The position numbers and the translations under genes were made by a program. A stretch of 64,000 nt of DNA from assembly GCF_032452875.1 (NCBI RefSeq), contig NW_026894317.1:62001-126000 (forward strand), written 5' to 3'. The notes under the pieces were generated by a model that saw only the letters and a list, made by a program, of their open reading frames with translations, ran no database searches and was not told the origin of the DNA. Shown here piece by piece: positions 11,195 through 23,800 of the stretch; position 1 is the first letter of the stretch, and the number at the start of each line of letters is the position of its first letter. Origin of the DNA: Bos javanicus (lineage: Eukaryota; Chordata; Mammalia; Artiodactyla; Bovidae).

Positions 11195-12595
11195 CAAACG
11201 CCTCAGGAGGCTTGACTCCCTTGAGTCCACCCAGTGAGCTCCAAGAGATACCCGTCGCGACTCGAGAGCAGAGCGGGGTTCTTTGCTTCCACTCGAGATG
11301 AATGCCTGTCTCCCCGGGTGCGTCTGGAATGCAACCCCGAGATCCCTGTCGCCCCTGGAGAGGAACATTGGCTTCTGGACACAAGCCTAGATGAGGTCTA
11401 TTGGCCCTGCAGTCACTCGAGAGCAATCCCCAGCTTTCCTTCGCAACTCGAATGGAAGATTGGACTTGCCTGGGCCAACACAAGAGGCAGCCTGAATTCC
11501 CCGTCGTAACTCGAGAATCCCGCCGTAACTCGAGAAAAACCACGTGGCTCCCCCGTCATCGCAAGATGAAGCCCTTTCCCGCTACAGCGTCTCAGGAGAA
11601 GTCCCACGTTAGGAATTGGAGGTCGAAAGGGCACTTGGCACCCTTGATGCGACCCACAAAGTTCCCCGAAATCCCGGTCTCCCTCGAGAGGAACACTGAG
11701 GTTTTCCGGCACCCCTTCCTCTGAGCCCTTTCTCCCCTCCTGATCTGGACAGGAGGGTCGACTCCCCTGCTTTGTCTGGAAGGGGTTCCCGACCTTCCGG
11801 TCGCACCTCAGGATGAGGCCGGTCTCACGAAGACATTCCAGACGTGGCCTCGTGGGTGGTTCCACATTCCGTAGGACCCCGATTTCCCGGTCCCCTCTTG
11901 ATAAGAACCCGATGCCCGGACACCTCTCCGAACTCCACCCTGTGAATGAAGTCAACACGAAGGGGCAGTTTTTCCCCGTGCATCGTTCGGAAAAACCCCA
12001 GGTTCCAAATACAGCTCGACAAGTGGCCTCTCTCCCCGGGGACATCTCGAGAGGCAAGCGGAGTTCCATGCCTCAACCCAAGACGAGGCCTGACTCTCCT
12101 GTCCCCAGTCTGCAGGGACCCTGCGATCGGAGTCTGAAATCAGAGGTACCCTGCGGTTCCTGCCTCAACTGGAGATGAGGCCCTCTTCCAATGCACCAAA
12201 CCCAGTGGAGTCCCGAGAGGCCCCTCCCACCTCCAGTTTCCCTGGCTTCTCAGAGCCACCATGAGAAGCCCCCTGAGGTCACCTGCACAAGTCGAGGGAA
12301 CCCAGGGTTTCCTGCCTCAACCCGAGAAAGACCTCGAGAGACCTTCTTCAACACGTCTCGAGGCCAGATTCCCCTACCATGGCTCGGGAGCAATGACGCG
12401 CTCCCCCTCGCCACTCGCATGGAGACCCGACTTCCCTGGCGCCCCACGAGAGGCTCACTGACCTCGCCGTCGTACCTCGTGAGAAACCGCACACTGGGGC
12501 CGCCGCTCGAGAACAACCCCGAGATTCCCCCGTCATCGAGAGATGAGGGCCTTCGTCTCCTGCATGGCCTAGAGACCAATCTCGCGACCTCTCTC
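11195..12595 (+). repeat. Satellite unit 9 (1,401 bp)
   Basis: Tract A is T5C4 (11969-11977) and tract B is C5. Its diagnostic sites match unit 45. Confidence 0.9.
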
Positions 12596-13995
12596 CAAAC
12601 GCCTCAGGAGGCTTGACTCCCTTGAGTCCACCCAGTGAGCTCCAAGAGATACCCGTCGCGATTCGAGAGCAGAGCGGGGTTCTTTGCTTCCACTCGAGAT
12701 GAATGCCTGTCTCCCCGGGTGCGTCTGGAATGCAACCCCGAGATCCCTGTCGCCCCTGGAGAGGAACATTGGCTTCTGGACACAAGCCTAGATGAGGTCT
12801 ATTGGCCCTGCAGTCACTCGAGAGCAATCCCCAGCTTTCCTTCGCAACTCGAATGGAAGATTGGACTTGCCTGGGCCAACACAAGAGGCAGCCTGAATTC
12901 CCCGTCGTAACTCGAGAATCCCGCCGTAACTCGAGAAAAACCACGTGGCTCCCCCGTCATCGCAAGATGAAGCCCTTTCCCGCTACAGCGTCTCAGGAGA
13001 AGTCCCACGTTAGGAATTGGAGGTCGAAAGGGCACTTGGCACCCTTGATGCGACCCACAAAGTTCCCCGAAATCCCGGTCTCCCTCGAGAGGAACACTGA
13101 GGTTTTCCGGCACCCCTTCCTCTGAGCCCTTTCTCCCCTCCTGATCTGGACAGGAGGGTCGACTCCCCTGCTTTGTCTGGAAGGGGTTCCCGACCTTCCG
13201 GTCGCACCTCAGGATGAGGCCGGTCTCACGAAGACATTCCAGACGTGGCCTCGTGGGTGGTTCCACATTCCGTAGGACCCCGATTTCCCGGTCCCCTCTT
13301 GATAAGAACCCGATGCCCGGACACCTCTCCGAACTCCACCCTGTGAATGAAGTCAACACGAAGGGGCAGTTTTTCCGTGCATCGTTCGGAAAAAACCCCA
13401 GGTTCCAAATACAGCTCGACAAGTGGCCTCTCTCCCCGGGGACATCTCGAGAGGCAAGCGGAGTTCCATGCCTCAACCCAAGACGAGGCCTGACTCTCCT
13501 GTCCCCAGTCTGCAGGGACCCTGCGATCGGAGTCTGAAATCAGAGGTACCCTGCGGTTCCTGCCTCAACTGGAGATGAGGCCCTCTTCCAATGCACCAAA
13601 CCCAGTGGAGTCCCGAGAGGCCCCTCCCACCTCCAGTTTCCCTGGCTTCTCAGAGCCACCATGAGAAGCCCCCTGAGGTCACCTGCACAAGTCGAGGGAA
13701 CCCAGGGTTTCCTGCCTCAACCCGAGAAAGACCTCGAGAGACCTTCTTCAACACGTCTCGAGGCCAGATTCCCCTACCATGGCTCGGGAGCAATGACGCG
13801 CTCCCCCTCGCCACTCGCATGGAGACCCGACTTCCCTGGCGCCCCACGAGAGGCTCACTGACCTCGCCGTCGTACCTCGTGAGAAACCGCACACTGGGGC
13901 CGCCGCTCGAGAACAACCCCGAGATTCCCCCGTCATCGAGAGATGAGGGCCTTCGTCTCCTGCATGGCCTAGAGACCAATCTCGCGACCTCTCTC
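12596..13995 (+). repeat. Satellite unit 10 (1,400 bp)
   Basis: It carries C>T at 12662 and an A6 run at 13390-13395. Tract A is T5C2 and tract B is C5. Unit 36 has the same combination plus one further change. Confidence 0.9.
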
Positions 13996-15394
13996 CAAAC
14001 GCCTCAGGAGGCTTGACTCCCTTGAGTCCACCCAGTGAGCTCCAAGAGATACCCGTCGCGACTCGAGAGCAGAGCGGGGTTCTTTGCTTCCACTCGAGAT
14101 GAATGCCTGTCTCCCCGGGTGCGTCTGGAATGCAACCCCGAGATCCCTGTCGCCCCTGGAGAGGAACATTGGCTTCTGGACACAAGCCTAGATGAGGTCT
14201 ATTGGCCCTGCAGTCACTCGAGAGCAATCCCCAGCTTTCCTTCGCAACTCGAATGGAAGATTGGACTTGCCTGGGCCAACACAAGAGGCAGCCTGAATTC
14301 CCCGTCGTAACTCGAGAATCCCGCCGTAACTCGAGAAAAACCACGTGGCTCCCCCGTCATCGCAAGATGAAGCCCTTTCCCGCTACAGCGTCTCAGGAGA
14401 AGTCCCACGTTAGGAATTGGAGGTCGAAAGGGCACTTGGCACCCTTGATGCGACCCACAAAGTTCCCCGAAATCCCGGTCTCCCTCGAGAGGAACACTGA
14501 GGTTTTCCGGCACCCCCTCCTCTGAGCCCTTTCTCCCCTCCTGATCTGGACAGGAGGGTCGACTCCCCTGCTTTGTCTGGAAGGGGTTCCCGACCTTCCG
14601 GTCGCACCTCAGGATGAGGCCGGTCTCACGAAGACATTCCAGACGTGGCCTCGTGGGTGGTTCCACATTCCGTAGGACCCCGATTTCCCGGTCCCCTCTT
14701 GATAAGAACCCGATGCCCGGACACCTCTCCGAACTCCACCCTGTGAATGAAGTCAACACGAAGGGGCAGTTTTTCCGTGCATCGTTCGGAAAAACCCCAG
14801 GTTCCAAATACAGCTCGACAAGTGGCCTCTCTCCCCGGGGACATCTCGAGAGGCAAGCGGAGTTCCATGCCTCAACCCAAGACGAGGCCTGACTCTCCTG
14901 TCCCCAGTCTGCAGGGACCCTGCGATCGGAGTCTGAAATCAGAGGTACCCTGCGGTTCCTGCCTCAACTGGAGATGAGGCCCTCTTCCAATGCACCAAAC
15001 CCAGTGGAGTCCCGAGAGGCCCCTCCCACCTCCAGTTTCCCTGGCTTCTCAGAGCCACCATGAGAAGCCCCCTGAGGTCACCTGCACAAGTCGAGGGAAC
15101 CCAGGGTTTCCTGCCTCAACCCGAGAAAGACCTCGAGAGACCTTCTTCAACACGTCTCGAGGCCAGATTCCCCTACCATGGCTCGGGAGCAATGACGCGC
15201 TCCCCCTCGCCACTCGCATGGAGACCCGACTTCCCTGGCGCCCCACGAGAGGCTCACTGACCTCGCCGTCGTACCTCGTGAGAAACCGCACACTGGGGCC
15301 GCCGCTCGAGAACAACCCCGAGATTCCCCCGTCATCGAGAGATGAGGGCCTTCGTCTCCTGCATGGCCTAGAGACCAATCTCGCGACCTCTCTC
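13996..15394 (+). repeat. Satellite unit 11 (1,399 bp)
   Basis: It carries the T>C variant at 14517. Tract A is T5C2 and tract B is C5. Confidence 0.9.
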
Positions 15395-16794
15395 CAAACG
15401 CCTCAGGAGGCTTGACTCCCTTGAGTCCACCCAGTGAGCTCCAAGAGATACCCGTCGCGACTCGAGAGCAGAGCGGGGTTCTTTGCTTCCACTCGAGATG
15501 AATGCCTGTCTCCCCGGGTGCGTCTGGAATGCAACCCCGAGATCCCTGTCGCCCCTGGAGAGGAACATTGGCTTCTGGACACAAGCCTAGATGAGGTCTA
15601 TTGGCCCTGCAGTCACTCGAGAGCAATCCCCAGCTTTCCTTCGCAACTCGAATGGAAGATTGGACTTGCCTGGGCCAACACAAGAGGCAGCCTGAATTCC
15701 CCGTCGTAACTCGAGAATCCCGCCGTAACTCGAGAAAAACCACGTGGCTCCCCCGTCATCGCAAGATGAAGCCCTTTCCCGCTACAGCGTCTCAGGAGAA
15801 GTCCCACGTTAGGAATTGGAGGTCGAAAGGGCACTTGGCACCCTTGATGCGACCCACAAAGTTCCCCGAAATCCCGGTCTCCCTCGAGAGGAACACTGAG
15901 GTTTTCCGGCACCCCTTCCTCTGAGCCCTTTCTCCCCTCCTGATCTGGACAGGAGGGTCGACTCCCCTGCTTTGTCTGGAAGGGGTTCCCGACCTTCCGG
16001 TCGCACCTCAGGATGAGGCCGGTCTCACGAAGACATTCCAGACGTGGCCTCGTGGGTGGTTCCACATTCCGTAGGACCCCGATTTCCCGGTCCCCTCTTG
16101 ATAAGAACCCGATGCCCGGACACCTCTCCGAACTCCACCCTGTGAATGAAGTCAACACGAAGGGGCAGTGACTCCCCGTGCATCGTTCGGAAAAACCCCA
16201 GGTTCCAAATACAGCTCGACAAGTGGCCTCTCTCCCCGGGGACATCTCGAGAGGCAAGCGGAGTTCCATGCCTCAACCCAAGACGAGGCCTGACTCTCCT
16301 GTCCCCAGTCTGCAGGGACCCTGCGATCGGAGTCTGAAATCAGAGGTACCCTGCGGTTCCTGCCTCAACTGGAGATGAGGCCCTCTTCCAATGCACCAAA
16401 CCCAGTGGAGTCCCGAGAGGCCCCTCCCACCTCCAGTTTCCCTGGCTTCTCAGAGCCACCATGAGAAGCCCCCTGAGGTCACCTGCACAAGTCGAGGGAA
16501 CCCAGGGTTTCCTGCCTCAACCCGAGAAAGACCTCGAGAGACCTTCTTCAACACGTCTCGAGGCCAGATTCCCCTACCATGGCTCGGGAGCAATGACGCG
16601 CTCCCCTCGCCACTCGCATGGAGACCCGACTTCCCTGGCGCCCCACGAGAGGCTCACTGACCTCGCCGTCGTACCTCGTGAGAAACCGCACACTGGGGCC
16701 GCCGCTCGAGAACAACCCCGAGATTCCCCCGTCATCGAGAGATGAGGGCCTTCGTCTCCTGCATGGCCTAGAGACCAATCTCGCGACCTCTCTC
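15395..16794 (+). repeat. Satellite unit 12 (1,400 bp)
   Basis: Tract A is TGACTCCCC (16169-16177), opening the 16-25 kb island of this form. Tract B is C4. Confidence 0.9.
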
Positions 16795-18195
16795 CAAACG
16801 CCTCAGGAGGCTTGACTCCCTTGAGTCCACCCAGTGAGCTCCAAGAGATACCCGTCGCGACTCGAGAGCAGAGCGGGGTTCTTTGCTTCCACTCGAGATG
16901 AATGCCTGTCTCCCCGGGTGCGTCTGGAATGCAACCCCGAGATCCCTGTCGCCCCTGGAGAGGAACATTGGCTTCTGGACACAAGCCTAGATGAGGTCTA
17001 TTGGCCCTGCAGTCACTCGAGAGCAATCCCCAGCTTTCCTTCGCAACTCGAATGGAAGATTGGACTTGCCTGGGCCAACACAAGAGGCAGCCTGAATTCC
17101 CCGTCGTAACTCGAGAATCCCGCCGTAACTCGAGAAAAACCACGTGGCTCCCCCGTCATCGCAAGATGAAGCCCTTTCCCGCTACAGCGTCTCAGGAGAA
17201 GTCCCACGTTAGGAATTGGAGGTCGAAAGGGCACTTGGCACCCTTGATGCGACCCACAAAGTTCCCCGAAATCCCGGTCTCCCTCGAGAGGAACACTGAG
17301 GTTTTCCGGCACCACTTCCTCTGAGCCCTTTCTCCCCTCCTGATCTGGACAGGAGGGTCGACTCCCCTGCTTTGTCTGGAAGGGGTTCCCGACCTTCCGG
17401 TCGCACCTCAGGATGAGGCCGGTCTCACGAAGACATTCCAGACGTGGCCTCGTGGGTGGTTCCACATTCCGTAGGACCCCGATTTCCCGGTCCCCTCTTG
17501 ATAAGAACCCGATGCCCGGACACCTCTCCGAACTCCACCCTGTGAATGAAGTCAACACGAAGGGGCAGTTTTTCCCCGTGCATCGTTCGGAAAAACCCCA
17601 GGTTCCAAATACAGCTCGACAAGTGGCCTCTCTCCCCGGGGACATCTCGAGAGGCAAGCGGAGTTCCATGCCTCAACCCAAGACGAGGCCTGACTCTCCT
17701 GTCCCCAGTCTGCAGGGACCCTGCGATCGGAGTCTGAAATCAGAGGTACCCTGCGGTTCCTGCCTCAACTGGAGATGAGGCCCTCTTCCAATGCACCAAA
17801 CCCAGTGGAGTCCCGAGAGGCCCCTCCCACCTCCAGTTTCCCTGGCTTCTCAGAGCCACCATGAGAAGCCCCCTGAGGTCACCTGCACAAGTCGAGGGAA
17901 CCCAGGGTTTCCTGCCTCAACCCGAGAAAGACCTCGAGAGACCTTCTTCAACACGTCTCGAGGCCAGATTCCCCTACCATGGCTCGGGAGCAATGACGCG
18001 CTCCCCCTCGCCACTCGCATGGAGACCCGACTTCCCTGGCGCCCCACGAGAGGCTCACTGACCTCGCCGTCGTACCTCGTGAGAAACCGCACACTGGGGC
18101 CGCCGCTCGAGAACAACCCCGAGATTCCCCCGTCATCGAGAGATGAGGGCCTTCGTCTCCTGCATGGCCTAGAGACCAATCTCGCGACCTCTCTC
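16795..18195 (+). repeat. Satellite unit 13 (1,401 bp)
   Basis: It has A at 17314, the minority variant shared with units 1, 2 and 14-16. Tract A is T5C4 (17569-17577) and tract B is C5. Confidence 0.9.
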
Positions 18196-19596
18196 CAAAC
18201 GCCTCAGGAGGCTTGACTCCCTTGAGTCCACCCAGTGAGCTCCAAGAGATACCCGTCGCGACTCGAGAGCAGAGCGGGGTTCTTTGCTTCCACTCGAGAT
18301 GAATGCCTGTCTCCCCGGGTGCGTCTGGAATGCAACCCCGAGATCCCTGTCGCCCCTGGAGAGGAACATTGGCTTCTGGACACAAGCCTAGATGAGGTCT
18401 ATTGGCCCTGCAGTCACTCGAGAGCAATCCCCAGCTTTCCTTCGCAACTCGAATGGAAGATTGGACTTGCCTGGGCCAACACAAGAGGCAGCCTGAATTC
18501 CCCGTCGTAACTCGAGAATCCCGCCGTAACTCGAGAAAAACCACGTGGCTCCCCCGTCATCGCAAGATGAAGCCCTTTCCCGCTACAGCGTCTCAGGAGA
18601 AGTCCCACGTTAGGAATTGGAGGTCGAAAGGGCACTTGGCACCCTTGATGCGACCCACAAAGTTCCCCGAAATCCCGGTCTCCCTCGAGAGGAACACTGA
18701 GGTTTTCCGGCACCACTTCCTCTGAGCCCTTTCTCCCCTCCTGATCTGGACAGGAGGGTCGACTCCCCTGCTTTGTCTGGAAGGGGTTCCCGACCTTCCG
18801 GTCGCACCTCAGGATGAGGCCGGTCTCACGAAGACATTCCAGACGTGGCCTCGTGGGTGGTTCCACATTCCGTAGGACCCCGATTTCCCGGTCCCCTCTT
18901 GATAAGAACCCGATGCCCGGACACCTCTCCGAACTCCACCCTGTGAATGAAGTCAACACGAAGGGGCAGTGACTTCCCGTGCATCGTTCGGAAAAACCCC
19001 AGGTTCCAAATACAGCTCGACAAGTGGCCTCTCTCCCCGGGGACATCTCGAGAGGCAAGCGGAGTTCCATGCCTCAACCCAAGACGAGGCCTGACTCTCC
19101 TGTCCCCAGTCTGCAGGGACCCTGCGATCGGAGTCTGAAATCAGAGGTACCCTGCGGTTCCTGCCTCAACTGGAGATGAGGCCCTCTTCCAATGCACCAA
19201 ACCCAGTGGAGTCCCGAGAGGCCCCTCCCACCTCCAGTTTCCCTGGCTTCTCAGAGCCACCATGAGAAGCCCCCTGAGGTCACCTGCACAAGTCGAGGGA
19301 ACCCAGGGTTTCCTGCCTCAACCCGAGAAAGACCTCGAGAGACCTTCTTCAACACGTCTCGAGGCCAGATTCCCCTACCATGGCTCGGGAGCAATGACGC
19401 GCTCCCCCTCGCCACTCGCATGGAGACCCGACTTCCCTGGCGCCCCACGAGAGGCTCACTGACCTCGCCGTCGTACCTCGTGAGAAACCGCACACTGGGG
19501 CCGCCGCTCGAGAACAACCCCGAGATTCCCCCGTCATCGAGAGATGAGGGCCTTCGTCTCCTGCATGGCCTAGAGACCAATCTCGCGACCTCTCTC
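18196..19596 (+). repeat. Satellite unit 14 (1,401 bp)
   Basis: Tract A is TGACTTCCC (18970-18978), a form seen elsewhere only in unit 17. It has A at 18715 and tract B is C5. Confidence 0.9.
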
Positions 19597-20997
19597 CAAA
19601 CGCCTCAGGAGGCTTGACTCCCTTGAGTCCACCCAGTGAGCTCCAAGAGATACCCGTCGCGACTCGAGAGCAGAGCGGGGTTCTTTGCTTCCACTCGAGA
19701 TGAATGCCTGTCTCCCCGGGTGCGTCTGGAATGCAACCCCGAGATCCCTGTCGCCCCTGGAGAGGAACATTGGCTTCTGGACACAAGCCTAGATGAGGTC
19801 TATTGGCCCTGCAGTCACTCGAGAGCAATCCCCAGCTTTCCTTCGCAACTCGAATGGAAGATTGGACTTGCCTGGGCCAACACAAGAGGCGGCCTGAATT
19901 CCCCGTCGTAACTCGAGAATCCCGCCGTAACTCGAGAAAAACCACGTGGCTCCCCCGTCATCGCAAGATGAAGCCCTTTCCCGCTACAGCGTCTCAGGAG
20001 AAGTCCCACGTTAGGAATTGGAGGTCGAAAGGGCACTTGGCACCCTTGATGCGACCCACAAAGTTCCCCGAAATCCCGGTCTCCCTCGAGAGGAACACTG
20101 AGGTTTTCCGGCACCACTTCCTCTGAGCCCTTTCTCCCCTCCTGATCTGGACAGGAGGGTCGACTCCCCTGCTTTGTCTGGAAGGGGTTCCCGACCTTCC
20201 GGTCGCACCTCAGGATGAGGCCGGTCTCACGAAGACATTCCAGACGTGGCCTCGTGGGTGGTTCCACATTCCGTAGGACCCCGATTTCCCGGTCCCCTCT
20301 TGATAAGAACCCGATGCCCGGACACCTCTCCGAACTCCACCCTGTGAATGAAGTCAACACGAAGGGGCAGTTTTTCCGTGCATCGTTCGGAAAAAAAACC
20401 CAGGTTCCAAATACAGCTCGACAAGTGGCCTCTCTCCCCGGGAACATCTCGAGAGGCAAGCGGAGTTCCATGCCTCAACCCAACATGAGGCCTGACTCTC
20501 CTGTCCCCAGTCTGCAGGGACCCTGCGATCAGAGTCTGAAATCAGAGGTACCCTGCGGTTCCTGCCTCAACTGGAGATGAGGCCCTCTTCCAATGCACCA
20601 AACCCAGTGGAGTCCTGAGAGGCCCCTCCCACCTCCAGGTTCCCTGGCTTCTCAGAGCCCCCATGAGAAGCCCCCTGAGGTCACCTGCACAAGTCGAGGG
20701 AACGCAGGGTTTCCTGCCTCAACCCGAGAAAGACCTCGAGAGACCTTCCTCAACACGTCTCGAGGCCAGATTCCCCTACCATGTCTCGGGAGCAATGACG
20801 CGCTCCCCCTTGCCACTCGCATGGAGACCCGACTTCCCTGGCGCCCCACGAGAGGCTCGCTGACCTCGCCGTCGTACCTCGTGAGAAACCGCACACTGGG
20901 GCCGCCGCTCGAGAACAACCCCGAGATTCCCCCGTCATCGAGAGATGAGGGCCTTCGTCTCCTGCACGGCCTAGAGACCAATCTCGCGACCTCTCTC
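19597..20997 (+). repeat. Satellite unit 15 (1,401 bp), divergent
   Basis: The first half is near consensus, with A at 20116 and a private G at 19891. From the A8 run at 20391-20398 onward it carries most of the private substitutions of the divergent patch. Tract A is T5C2 (20371-20377), so the distinctive sequence begins just after it. Confidence 0.9.
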
Positions 20998-21066
20998 CAA
21001 ACGCCTCAGGAGGCTTGACTCCCTTGAGTCCACCCAGTGAGCTGCAAGAGATACCCGTCGCGACTT
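19891..21066 (+). repeat. Divergent satellite patch spanning units 15 and 16
   Basis: Compared with all neighbouring units this stretch carries private changes at 19891 (A>G), 20391-20398 (A8 followed by C3), 20443 (G>A), 20484 (G>C), 20486 (C>T), 20531 (G>A), 20616 (C>T), 20639 (T>G), 20660 (A>C), 20704 (C>G), 20749 (T>C), 20784 (G>T), 20811 (C>T), 20859 (A>G), 20967 (T>C) and 21044 (C>G), plus a T insertion at about 21065. Most other units show no more than one to four differences over 1.4 kb. At least four of the changes (20486, 20531, 20616, 20811) are CpG transitions. Confidence 0.9.
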
Positions 21067-22399
21067 CGAGAGCAGAGCGGGGTTCTTTGCTTCCACTCGA
21101 GATGAATGCCTGTCTCCCCGGGTGCGTCTGGAATGCAACCCCGAGATCCCTGTCGCCCCTGGAGAGGAACATTGGCTTCTGGACACAAGCCTAGATGAGG
21201 TCTATTGGCCCTGCAGTCACTCGAGAGCAATCCCCAGCTTTCCTTCGCAACTCGAATGGAAGATTGGACTTGCCTGGGCCAACACAAGAGGCAGCCTGAA
21301 TTCCCCGTCGTAACTCGAGAATCCCGCCGTAACTCGAGAAAAACCACGTGGCTCCCCCGTCATCGCAAGATGAAGCCCTTTCCCGCTACAGCGTCTCAGG
21401 AGAAGTCCCACGTTAGGAATTGGAGGTCGAAAGGGCACTTGGCACCCTTGATGCGACCCACAAAGTTCCCCGAAATCCCGGTCTCCCTCGAGAGGAACAC
21501 TGAGGTTTTCCGGCACCACTTCCTCTGAGCCCTTTCTCCCCTCCTGATCTGGACAGGAGGGTCGACTCCCCTGCTTTGTCTGGAAGGGGTTCCCGACCTT
21601 CCGGTCGCACCTCAGGATGAGGCCGGTCTCACGAAGACATTCCAGACGTGGCCTCGTGGGTGGTTCCACATTCCGTAGGACCCCGATTTCCCGGTCCCCT
21701 CTTGATAAGAACCCGATGCCCGGACACCTCTCCGAACTCCACCCTGTGAATGAAGTCAACACGAAGGGGCAGTGACTCCCCGTGCATCGTTCGGAAAAAA
21801 CCCCAGGTTCCAAATACAGCTCGACAAGTGGCCTCTCTCCCCGGGGACATCTCGAGAGGCAAGCGGAGTTCCATGCCTCAACCCAAGACGAGGCCTGACT
21901 CTCCTGTCCCCAGTCTGCAGGGACCCTGCGATCGGAGTCTGAAATCAGAGGTACCCTGCGGTTCCTGCCTCAACTGGAGATGAGGCCCTCTTCCAATGCA
22001 CCAAACCCAGTGGAGTCCCGAGAGGCCCCTCCCACCTCCAGTTTCCCTGGCTTCTCAGAGCCACCATGAGAAGCCCCCTGAGGTCACCTGCACAAGTCGA
22101 GGGAACCCAGGGTTTCCTGCCTCAACCCGAGAAAGACCTCGAGAGACCTTCTTCAACACGTCTCGAGGCCAGATTCCCCTACCATGGCTCGGGAGCAATG
22201 ACGCGCTCCCCTCGCCACTCGCATGGAGACCCGACTTCCCTGGCGCCCCACGAGAGGCTCACTGACCTCGCCGTCGTACCTCGTGAGAAACCGCACACTG
22301 GGGCCGCCGCTCGAGAACAACCCCGAGATTCCCCCGTCATCGAGAGATGAGGGCCTTCGTCTCCTGCATGGCCTAGAGACCAATCTCGCGACCTCTCTC
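20998..22399 (+). repeat. Satellite unit 16 (1,402 bp), longest unit
   Basis: The first ~70 bp continue the divergent patch (C>G at 21044, T insertion at about 21065); the rest returns to the common form. It has A at 21518, tract A TGACTCCCC (21773-21781), an A6 run (21795-21800) and tract B C4. Confidence 0.9.
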
Positions 22400-23800
22400 C
22401 AAACGCCTCAGGAGGCTTGACTCCCTTGAGTCCACCCAGTGAGCTCCAAGAGATACCCGTCGCGACTCGAGAGCAGAGCGGGGTTCTTTGCTTCCACTCG
22501 AGATGAATGCCTGTCTCCCCGGGTGCGTCTGGAATGCAACCCCGAGATCCCTGTCGCCCCTGGAGAGGAACATTGGCTTCTGGACACAAGCCTAGATGAG
22601 GTCTATTGGCCCTGCAGTCACTCGAGAGCAATCCCCAGCTTTCCTTCGCAACTCGAATGGAAGATTGGACTTGCCTGGGCCAACACAAGAGGCAGCCTGA
22701 ATTCCCCGTCGTAACTCGAGAATCCCGCCGTAACTCGAGAAAAACCACGTGGCTCCCCCGTCATCGCAAGATGAAGCCCTTTCCCGCTACAGCGTCTCAG
22801 GAGAAGTCCCACGTTAGGAATTGGAGGTCGAAAGGGCACTTGGCACCCTTGATGCGACCCACAAAGTTCCCCGAAATCCCGGTCTCCCTCGAGAGGAACA
22901 CTGAGGTTTTCCGGCACCCCTTCCTCTGAGCCCTTTCTCCCCTCCTGATCTGGACAGGAGGGTCGACTCCCCTGCTTTGTCTGGAAGGGGTTCCCGACCT
23001 TCCGGTCGCACCTCAGGATGAGGCCGGTCTCACGAAGACATTCCAGACGTGGCCTCGTGGGTGGTTCCACATTCCGTAGGACCCCGATTTCCCGGTCCCC
23101 TCTTGATAAGAACCCGATGCCCGGACACCTCTCCGAACTCCACCCTGTGAATGAAGTCAACACGAAGGGGCAGTGACTTCCCGTGCATCGTTCGGAAAAA
23201 CCCCAGGTTCCAAATACAGCTCGACAAGTGGCCTCTCTCCCCGGGGACATCTCGAGAGGCAAGCGGAGTTCCATGCCTCAACCCAAGACGAGGCCTGACT
23301 CTCCTGTCCCCAGTCTGCAGGGACCCTGCGATCGGAGTCTGAAATCAGAGGTACCCTGCGGTTCCTGCCTCAACTGGAGATGAGGCCCTCTTCCAATGCA
23401 CCAAACCCAGTGGAGTCCCGAGAGGCCCCTCCCACCTCCAGTTTCCCTGGCTTCTCAGAGCCACCATGAGAAGCCCCCTGAGGTCACCTGCACAAGTCGA
23501 GGGAACCCAGGGTTTCCTGCCTCAACCCGAGAAAGACCTCGAGAGACCTTCTTCAACACGTCTCGAGGCCAGATTCCCCTACCATGGCTCGGGAGCAATG
23601 ACGCGCTCCCCCTCGCCACTCGCATGGAGACCCGACTTCCCTGGCGCCCCACGAGAGGCTCACTGACCTCGCCGTCGTACCTCGTGAGAAACCGCACACT
23701 GGGGCCGCCGCTCGAGAACAACCCCGAGATTCCCCCGTCATCGAGAGATGAGGGCCTTCGTCTCCTGCATGGCCTAGAGACCAATCTCGCGACCTCTCTC
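22400..23800 (+). repeat. Satellite unit 17 (1,401 bp)
   Basis: Tract A is TGACTTCCC (23174-23182), as in unit 14. Tract B is C5 and offset 520 is the common C. Confidence 0.9.
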
